A stretch of 64,000 nucleotides of DNA from NCBI GenBank assembly GCA_025330725.1, contig JAIWND010000030.1, positions 62,001 to 126,000 of the forward strand. Direction: 5' to 3'. Positions 56,476-64,000 of the stretch are shown here, in pieces. The position numbers and the translations under genes are program-made. The notes beneath the pieces were generated by a model. The model ran no database searches. It saw nothing but the letters and a program-made list of their open reading frames with translations, and had not been told where the DNA came from. Positions within the stretch are counted from its first letter, which is position 1. Every line of letters starts with the position of its first letter. This DNA comes from Chlamydoabsidia padenii. Lineage: Eukaryota; Mucoromycota; Mucoromycetes; Mucorales; Cunninghamellaceae.

Positions 56476-58058
56476 AAAAGAGTGATGCTAATAATCAATG
56501 CCATGTCTCGCTATACTTATATCTTTTTCTTTTGCCTGATAAAAGATGGATTTACCGCGAATTATGTTGGGAATTGGTGTAAGGAGGCATGCATCATTAT
56601 CTGCCTGCATGAATGTCAGAGTTTGTAAAAATAGAGGCAAGTAACTTGGAAGGTAATCGTAATAGTAAAAGCTGTTTCCTTACTTCCTTCCCATTTATTC
56701 GATATAAAGTATATTCTTAGTTTTATTGGGCTGGAAACCACTGATAGTATCATGTTTATATCTTTCTTTTTTTTTTTACTCCATTGCATAGTGCAGGATC
56801 AAGGAGTTTCTGCAAAGAGAGAGAAAGAGATCAAAGAAGGCGATCGGAAAAACAGGAGTCAAATGCGTATCATCGAGGTATTATCACAAAACAGTTCACT
56901 TATAATACGAGAAGCAGTTCGTTTATTATCAAGATGTCAGTGTATTCAAGCTATTCTATTATATAATTCTATACTAAGAGAGCTAGAGGACGATCTAGTG
57001 AGGAAAGTATAGGAGCTTTTCACACACACACGCCTACTTTTGTAGATTTTACAATCCCCGCCTATCCAATTCAGTCATATAATCGAATCCAGTAGTGTAA
57101 TTCATGCACCTGGAAACCCCATGTCATAAGGAGAGCGTCGTACAATTAAAAAGAGAGATAGTCCCGCCAAGTTTCTGGCTGCCCCCTAATTAGTTGCGAG
57201 TAATAAATAAATAAATAAATAAAAAGGATGTCAGTAGGGCTATTAACGAGTGTCTACCAAATCAACCTGATAGTCTATTTATCGCCTACCTTGTATTTTG
57301 TATCATGTAATGGGATCTGTCCTTTAAAGTCGAGTGTTGGCTGAGAGAGTCGATCCATATTGTCACTTGTAACAATGGGTCAGGATTGGCCTACGTTAGT
57401 TAGTATGAAACAAGTAGTGACAGTAATAAAGAAGACTTTTTTTTTTTTTTTTCTGTTTACCTATTGTCCAAGTCATTAGGTGTTGGTGACATTCAAAGGG
57501 AATTCAACAGACAATTACTGTGAGAGGAAGCAGTGATGACGATAATTTGAAAGTGACCTATTGTATAACGGTTAAAAAGAAAATGTGAGTATAAAAGACC
57601 AACAAACACTTTTGTAAAGTTTACCACTTCATAGCAGCCATTATTGGGAATTTCGTCAGACAAGCACATGGTACACTTGTTAAAAAAGAATCAAAAAATA
57701 GTTGATTAGTTAATCACAGAACCCATAGTCAAGTTGATTCGTTTTCGATACTTACATGAACAAAGAGTTTAACTTTGTGTTTATTAAATCATTGTTGGCA
57801 TCGATAAAAGAGAGAAGTGAGAATAAAAAGGGGGAAGGAAAAAAGAGAGCGGGATTTGTAATTCCTATCCATAATATGATTCATGCCAACTGATATATAT
57901 TGTATCAGAGAATCATCAGAAAGGACTTTTAGGGCAGCATATTTTGAATAGGTTCTTGACATACAGAACACAACAAACTTTGCTTGCATGTTTATTATGT
58001 CATCGAATAAAAGACTACATAAAAAGGCACAAAAAGTACATACAAAGGAAGAAGACAA
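56476..58058. other. 1.6-kb region without a supported gene
   Basis: Holds an (AATA)n microsatellite at 57200-57222 and T-runs. An 86-codon plus frame at 56752-57012 begins with a Phe-rich run and has helical content (MRIIEVLSQNSSLIIREAVR), but no recognisable family. A minus-strand cysteine-bearing stretch near 57610-57665 could not be built into a gene. Confidence 0.45.
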
Positions 58059-59119
58059 CTAGGACAAAGGACAGACAAACCCCCCAGTAGCAGGCGCGAC
58101 AATGACGGTCGGTCGATACCCGAAAAAATCCAACCCCCAAATATGCAACGTCATCCAAAAAGACAAGGCAAGAGCATCACGTGTATCAGTACACCCATCC
58201 TTGAGACTAGCAAAGGTAGTATCCGAGACATCACGTGCCTGATAATCCACCACGATACTCAGGGGTACGGTGGAGATCATGCCAGGGTCTAGGATGATCG
58301 TCTCGGGATGATCACCTTTGCCCACCACATTCCCATTTAGGGCATCCTTGACCAAAACGTGGAGTTGGACGAGCCTGGTGGGAAGCAAACCGTTCTGTCG
58401 ATTATCCACCGTGAAATTCACCCTCCATGAGGTTTCAAATTGGACATTACCGACCAGTCCTTGATTGGTCTCGGTGATTTTGGGGGGTGAGACCAAGGAG
58501 GCGCCTTCGATGCGGATCAAGGGGGTGCGGGGCCAGAAAAGAAATGACAGTAGGATGAGACCCAGAGTGGTCAGGAACAGGGCAAACACTCGCCAGCGTC
58601 GGCCACAATACCGTCGATGATTATCCTCGTCTTTTGTTTGTTTGCATTCTTGTTGTTTTTCGAGATCAGGATGGTCATCACCGCGGCAGGTGGTGGCATT
58701 ACTTGAGGTATCTGACAAGGAGATCTGGTCATATTTGTTTTCTTGTCGTTGATTAACCAGTGTGTCTTGGCTACCGAATGGACGAGGTGGGGCAAACCTG
58801 AGGTCGAGGCGGAAATCAGATCCTGCAGCTACTGCAGTAGGGATACAGTCTAATGGATGGACAGGCTCTACAAAGAATATTAAATTCAATGTCCGAAAAA
58901 TGGAGCTGATTTAACCTTACCATTTGTTGTCACCATGGAACAAGATGTGAGAGAGCTGCCGGTTATAGACTCACGGCGTGCATGAATAGCGGGGTTTAAA
59001 TCTTCGGAGGGATGTTTGTATGAGTCGACTTTCATGAACCGACTGGCAATAGATAGTGGAGGCAAGAAGGATGGTTCTGAGGGAAAGGAAGAGACCCTTC
59101 GGGATGGTATGTAGCTCAT
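58059..59119 (-). CDS. LEA2-like type II membrane protein
   Basis: Exons 59119-58921 and 58867-58059 encode 335 residues. A disordered N-terminal half rich in Ser, Pro and charged residues is followed by a basic CGRRWR stop-transfer and one transmembrane helix (FALFLTTLGLILLSFLFW). The extracytoplasmic part begins PLIRIEGASLVSPPKI and contains WRVNFTVDNRQNGLLPTRLV and MISTVPLSIVVDYQARD. This helix followed by a beta-rich domain is the pattern of LEA2/NDR1-like proteins widespread in fungi. Their role is unclear, possibly at the plasma or vacuolar membrane. The split Asn-Glu junction across the 53-base intron fits well. Confidence 0.75.
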
Positions 59120-60382
59120 TTCACCCAGCGTTTAGAAAATGGGAGAATGAGAAGAAAGGAAAAGGGAGGAGGATGGTATTGCGAGGAAACGTTTTTAAGG
59201 GGATCCTTGATGTACGCTTTTCAGCCTGAATGACTCCTCGTTTGACTCCTAATAAAAGCAATTCCTTCATTGCAGGAAAATACTTTTTCTTTTTTATTCT
59301 ATCAACTACTCTTTTTTTATAATGGGCTCATGGGAAAGGATTGATTTGGTTCTAGTTGGTAGCTGAAGAAAAAGCCATTTAGGTATCCAAAAGGGAGGGG
59401 GAGTGCTCCCAAAAGGGGAGAGCGGGAGTCCAAAACTGAGAAAATGAGGACTACATTCGAAATGCTTCCCCCTTTTTTTTTCCTCCTTTATTTTCTCCAC
59501 GTTCCTTGAAATACTTGGCAACACTCGCACTACCCAACTATGAAGACAATTCAGCAGCAACAGACTCCACCGACTTTGGCACTCATCATTGGCAAGGATT
59601 AAGTGGATTACGATTTATGGCTCACCTTCTCGTAGGAAATTCAGCTTATTATAATAAAAACCTTACCTGAATCATCTTACCTCAAGTTTATAAAGGAATT
59701 CTGGTTATTATCTTGGCACAATGATGGACGATATAGCCTGACCAAAGAACCAAAAAAAAAAAAAAGTTTTAGGTGGATTTTGACTAGTTGGTGTCCTTCC
59801 ATGCACACAAGTAAAATGGACAAGATAAAGGCTTTTTAATTTTGGACGACCTGGTGTTAGTTACAGATATTTTTTATTCGTCATTCATTATAACCTCATT
59901 CTCTTTCGCTCTGCCCATCTTTATTTCCCTCCCTTTTTTCTAGTTTAATAAAGATCATTTATCCTTTTGCTCATTTCGCGATTTTCCCCCTTTTTTTATA
60001 TGTTGTATTTAACTTTAATATTAAACCCTGTTGTATATAATCTTAATAGAAAGTTGAAACACACGATGTTGTCATTTCCTTTTATGTCATTTGCATCGAT
60101 ACGATATAGATTGGATCTACACAAGTGATCGTATAATTTATCTCCTCTTCTTCACCCTCCATTTTCCCCTTTTTCAAAAGTACATATGCTGATTGATGAA
60201 CTTTTCCTTGTGTATGAAATGCATTCCATCACTAAGGAAGTAAACATCACATTTAGAACATAGAACCCTTTTATCCCTCTACGTGATAAAGACACCCCTT
60301 CTAATTAACATAAAAAAAAAATATATCTCCCTCTTTATTCCTCTTCTTGTCATTCCCTTTTTTTTCTTATCATCTATTAACC
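59120..60382. other. Divergent promoter region with a short relic-like frame
   Basis: 1.26 kb between divergent genes. At about 59505-59669 a frame without ATG reads YLATLALPNYEDNSAATDST, then GLSGLRFMAHLLVGNSAYYN and a stop. It looks protein-like and may be a gene scrap. The rest is AT-rich; AAAAAAAAATATATC precedes the CotH gene by about 65 bases. Confidence 0.45.
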
Positions 60383-62418
60383 ATGAAAACACTACGACTC
60401 GTTATAGCACTCTCTTTCCTATTGTACATGGTGGAAGCCAAGTTCTTTCAGACAGCGAAATCTCTTCTAGTTACACGAGAACAACCCGTCCGATCGTTCC
60501 ATGTCATTGCCCTCGGCTACCAAGGCGAAAACCAGACCAAGTCTGCCGTAGATATCGGTGTTGAGATCCTTCATGATGATGATGATGATGATGATGATGA
60601 AAAGGTCTCTGTTTATACTATGAAAAACAATCCTGATCAATCTACATTGTTATACCATGTTGATATTCCTACGGATGCTGCCGAGATCAAGTACCGATAT
60701 GTCCTTTTAGAGCCTGACACCAAGACCGTCCTTTCCACCGAACTGTTCCATCGCACTCTGAGCAAACAAGGTACACTGAATGAATTCTATGGACGTGAAA
60801 CCACAGTATATGATGATATCAAGACATTCCCTGATGCTGAAGATCGGGATCTTCTGCCGGTCGGGTTTGATCGTGCTCCTACTACTTTACACAGAACCAA
60901 TGAAATCGTCACCCTCCATATCACCGCACCACCTGATCAAGTGGAACAAATGCATAATAATTACAAGGAAGATATTACTATTCAAGCCACTTTGACTTAT
61001 ATCAGGTAAGGCAAAGAAAAAAAAAATGAAGGGTCCTGAATTCATGCAAACTTTCTTTCAAGTTCCGACAATGTCCGCACTTTTGAAGATTGTTCTTTCA
61101 GTGTTGGTGGCCGATCTTCTAGACGATTTACCAAACTACCCTATAAATTCAACTTGGGTAAAAAAGATAATTTGGGCGGGTATCATAAATTTAAACTAAG
61201 AACAACTGCATCGGATCCAAGTTATTTGCGAGAAAAACTCTCTTATGATTTACATTCAGCAGCCGGTCGACCCATTTCCAAATCGAGTCATGTTCGGTAA
61301 GTGACTACTCTCTTTCTCTCCCCCTCTCTGTTCACTCATTTTATTGATGATGATAGATTATTTATCAACGATCAAGCCATAGGGTTGTTCTTGTTAGCAG
61401 AAAGGTATGACAAGACGTGGCTCAAGAATGAATTCAGTCATGGGGATACTTCAGCGGACATTGGAACTCTCTTTGAATCCCAGGGCGCTCTTGTCAAGGA
61501 AAAGAAATATGCCGATCTAAGTTATTACTCTGAAGATTTGGAAATCTATACATCTCTTTATGACATTGAAGAAGGTGCTAAAAAGAAAAAGGATCTGTCA
61601 GATTTGATGGACCTGATTGAATTCATTCATGAGCAACTTGAATGGCAGGAAACCCAAAACAATGATTCGGAAGCTTTAGATGGGTCAATGAAACTCTGGG
61701 AATCTAAATTAAATGTCAAAGGGACCTTGACCAAGTAAGTGAAACGACAAGAAAAAAAAGAAAAAGAAAAGAAAAGAAAAATGAACATCTTTTTCCTAGT
61801 CTGGCCCTTGAATTCCTTTTAGGTACATGGGACAATTACGTTCAAAACGCACAAAACTATTACCTCTACAAACAACCTCAGGAACAACCCTTTGACTGGC
61901 TCGCTTGGGATTTTGATTTCTCACTTGGGAATGGTCCAGTGAGAATGGATTGTTTGGTTACTGGCGATTACCATAATTTCACCGGTATGATGACTCGACC
62001 CTTGACCAAAGCCTTGTTAGCCATCCCTACCTACCGCGACCGATTCGAGGCCAACCTGAAATACATTTCCAACCATCTGTTGACTCCCTCGGTATCGTTC
62101 CCCCTGATTGACCAATGGATCGGAATGCTTAAATTGGATATACTTTGGGATCAGACGTTGCCTCGGGTGCGTTCGGGTAAAAGTTATGGCGAAATGATAC
62201 ATATGGCTGGTGGTGGTGGTGAAGGGGAAGGTGAAAAGATGTCTCTGCCGGAAGATTTCAGTATCAGTGTTGGAATGGATTTTATTAGTAGAGTTAACAA
62301 CAATGTCTCGTTGAATGAAGCCATCGAGGGTCCTTCTACTCATGATTCCCTGATTCCTCTCAAAGTGTTTATCCAACAGAAAACAGATGGTATTATCAAA
62401 GTCCTTGGATCATCATGA
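60383..62418 (+). CDS. CotH-family spore-coat-type protein
   Basis: Exons 60383-61005, 61063-61296, 61357-61734 and 61800-62418 encode 617 residues. A signal peptide (MKTLRLVIALSFLLYMVEA) leads the protein. An Asp run of eight, from a GAT repeat at 60575-60600, lies near residue 70. The CotH core has SVGGRSSRRFTKLPYKFNL, LFINDQAIGLFLLAERYDKT, LEFLLGTWDNYVQNAQNYYL and the metal/catalytic motif DWLAWDFDFSLG. Bacterial CotH is an atypical protein kinase of spore coats. Mucoralean relatives are cell-surface proteins, some linked to host binding. The C-terminus (GIIKVLGSS) lacks a GPI-anchor signal, so this member may be secreted. I see no evidence on virulence. Confidence 0.88.
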
Positions 62419-63079
62419 TCTCTCTAAATATACTTTTATACTTTACATACATACAGTGATATGTACTTGTTTTTTATTTGTTCTATCATACGTGACATCA
62501 CATACTTTCCCCGTCATAATAAAATTTCATGCATCGTCATTTCAACTTGTTTAAATTCCGAATGTTAAACACATCTTATTTGAAAGAAGTAAGGGTACTT
62601 AGCTTATCGTAAACTTCTTCGTATACAGTCATTCCAGAAAGTAAAGTCGCTGGTTTTGAATTTGAAGTCATGCAAAAAATCTTGGTGTTCAAAAATGATG
62701 TCACACGATCCAAAAATAAAGTCGTGATCGACGTTTGATGAACCTTGTTTATTATTACATGTCGCTTAGTAATTGTTGAAGTGATGGTTCCATTCCTTAT
62801 TTCTGATTTTAAATTTATTTTTACAAACATTCAAATGAATACGCAATTTTTTTTTTTATGAGGATGGGCAAGGACGTGTTGTTGATGATCATGGAGTTGA
62901 GCCGATGGATCTTAGGGTTGACGAGGAGCTTTTCGCCATCGAAACCTCAAGTTCTCGTGCCCGATTTCTTCTAAAATAAACCTCCAAAGAGACCTCGTAA
63001 GCCTATGTTGCATCCAGTTGGAGATGAAAGGAATTGTGTTGATGTTTATATGGAGCTATGCAATAAGCGACGTTGTTAA
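62419..63079. other. Intergenic region with degraded coding remains
   Basis: A minus frame at 62576-62830 and a plus stretch near 62860-62975 (GQGRVVDDHGVEPMDLRVDE, LFAIETSSSRARFLL, then a stop) look like old coding sequence but match no family known to me. ATAATAAAATTTC at 62515 may be the CotH polyadenylation region. Confidence 0.4.
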
Positions 63080-63240
63080 CAAAAGACAGGTAAAAGTCAT
63101 TACAAGCTCACACTGACTGACATAAGGGTCTTAATGCTTGGCTTTTGCGGTAAACTATGTTTGAAATATGCCATAGTATTCACAGCGTCACTTTAATCAT
63201 TAGCATCTGTAGTACTCTTCCAAAATTCCGTGCCTAGCCA
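63080..63240 (-). repeat. tRNA-like dispersed repeat, copy 4 (inverted, partial)
   Basis: The reverse complement reads GGCTAGGCACGG, then AGATGCTAATGATTAAAGTG, ACCGCAAAAGCCAAGC and TGTAATGACTTTTACCTGTC, matching copies 1-3. It is bordered by an A8 run at its 5' side on the minus strand (T8 when read in sense). Confidence 0.65.
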
Positions 63241-63442
63241 AAAAAAACAGAAAGAGACTTTTTCGGGATTTGAAATAATCTATATGATAATGTCGAAAAC
63301 TTCAAAGACCCTGCATCAATGACACATGAACTATTTCTTGTAATAAACACAGCAGATTTAACAATATGCATGTGATATACATAATATATATACATGAAAG
63401 GGGGGAATCGACAGTTCCAACTCTGACATTTTTTATTGTTAT
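63241..63442. other. 3' flank of the START-domain gene
   Basis: AT-rich with AATAATATATATACATG near 63380. No gene is seen. Confidence 0.45.
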
Positions 63443-64000
63443 CTAATTTTTACTATGCAACGGACCATGTTGAAGATGCCCCGAGACCAACACGGTGACA
63501 GAACCCATCAACCTGCCCAATTGAATGACCTTGTGTGGTTTCAATTCAACCATCCTATATTGCCCCTTGCCCTGAATTTCCACCTTGAATCCTTTGGGGA
63601 ACATCCGATCACAACACTTTATCTCGACCCCACCCGACTCGACTTTGCACCCCAAGTGTAATGTATACAGCGTGGTAGAATGATCAAAGTCTTCACCCAA
63701 AAACTCAATATTGTCGTCATCACCAAGTGTGGCGGTGGGAGGGAACCCAAAGCGATCAAAGTAGTCGCCATAGCGATGAATGGAAGCGGGGAGGGTTTGT
63801 AATGACCGGTGGACGATCATGGTCGGAATGAAACCACCCGGATTCAGCTGGGTAATGAGGGTAAACATCCAGCCACCATCGATGGTATCACGACTGACTT
63901 TGATGCCTGAGCAGGTGGTATGAGCACGGATATATCCTGGTACAGGGGGATTGATGTCATCATCTACGACTGAGAAGGATCCAAAATAGGCGACATTGTC
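63443..64000 (-). CDS. START-domain lipid-binding protein, C-terminal part (runs off the window)
   Basis: The minus strand is open from the window edge to a TAG at 63443, at least 185 codons. The frame reads PPVPGYIRAHTTCSGIKVSR, GGWMFTLITQLNPGGFIPTM and VHRSLQTLPASIHRYGDYFD. PGxIR, then a Thr-rich strand, NPGGFIP and the final amphipathic helix are the hallmarks of the second half of StAR-related (START) domains, which hold a single lipid in a closed pocket. A beta-rich C-terminal segment follows (IEFLGEDFDHSTTLYTLHLG, KVEIQGKGQYRMVELKPHKV). The lipid and full domain order are unknown because the N-terminus is outside the window. Confidence 0.78.
   Translation of the reverse strand, partial: DNVAYFGSFSVVDDDINPPVPGYIRAHTTCSGIKVSRDTIDGGWMFTLITQLNPGGFIPTMIVHRSLQTLPASIHRYGDYFDRFGFPPTATLGDDDNIEFLGEDFDHSTTLYTLHLGCKVESGGVEIKCCDRMFPKGFKVEIQGKGQYRMVELKPHKVIQLGRLMGSVTVLVSGHLQHGPLHSKN

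Noticed and set aside
57590..57680. Possible spliced cysteine-rich peptide on the minus strand (CTMCLSDEIPNNGCYEV)
   Set aside because: No exon with a start codon and signal peptide could be joined in phase.

Overview
This window is filamentous-fungal chromosomal DNA, most probably from an early-diverging Mucoromycota species of the Mucorales type. The evidence is short GT-AG introns of about 48-100 bases in nearly every gene, an AT-rich intergenic background with long homopolymers and microsatellites, a CotH-type spore-coat protein gene, a type III glutamine synthetase, a cytochrome-b5 sphingolipid-type desaturase, and many decayed DNA transposons. No bacterial, viral or organellar segment is visible, and no tRNA, rRNA or CRISPR locus was found.

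Layout. 1-316: start of a glutamine synthetase III gene (minus), cut by the window edge. 1.4-7.7 kb: repeat-rich, with a dead and a live copy of a small secreted cysteine protein, a MITE-like inverted repeat, tRNA-like dispersed repeats and a broken Tc1/mariner-like transposase. 8.0-14.2 kb: compact genes for a ubiquitin-specific protease, DNA polymerase delta subunit 4 (POLD4/Cdm1), a small unknown protein, a WRKY/FLYWCH-like zinc-finger protein and a Delta8-sphingolipid-type desaturase. 14.5-17.4 kb: duplicated unknown sequence, a nonsense-riddled pseudogene and repeats. 17.4-18.3 kb: PQ-loop membrane protein. 18.5-20.6 kb: transposon relics. 21.2-23.0 kb: APC-family amino-acid permease. 23.4-24.6 kb: a second segmental copy of the secreted-protein locus. 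24.88-27.95 kb: a nearly intact two-gene PIF/Harbinger transposon. 29.4-30.5 kb: Bsd2/NDFIP-like protein. 30.7-34.5 kb: a Tc1-like transposase and a 577-residue zinc-finger gene lying between inverted copies of the transposon 3' end. 34.6-40.1 kb: a gene split by a degenerate Mutator-like element. 40.6-41.4 kb: NmrA-like oxidoreductase. 41.7-44.0 kb: relics and duplicated repeats. From 44.2 kb the region is ordinary host chromosome: WDR44-like WD40 protein, a Lam/Ysp-type lipid transfer protein, neutral trehalase, a CRAL-TRIO (Sec14-like) protein, a third secreted cysteine protein, a LEA2-like membrane protein, a CotH-family protein, and the end of a START-domain gene.

Themes. The window alternates between compact housekeeping blocks and transposon-damaged blocks. 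Several host genes deal with lipids or membrane contacts (desaturase, LAM, CRAL-TRIO, START), but nothing shows they form one pathway. The most unusual parts are the zinc-finger gene bracketed by transposon ends, the Harbinger element with near-perfect long terminal inverted repeats, the small 4-cysteine secreted family whose segmental duplicates carry a piece of the nearby ubiquitin-protease gene, and several dispersed repeats that I cannot assign to known families.

Exon coordinates were read by eye from GT-AG signals, reading-frame continuity and family conservation; no database search or transcript data were available.
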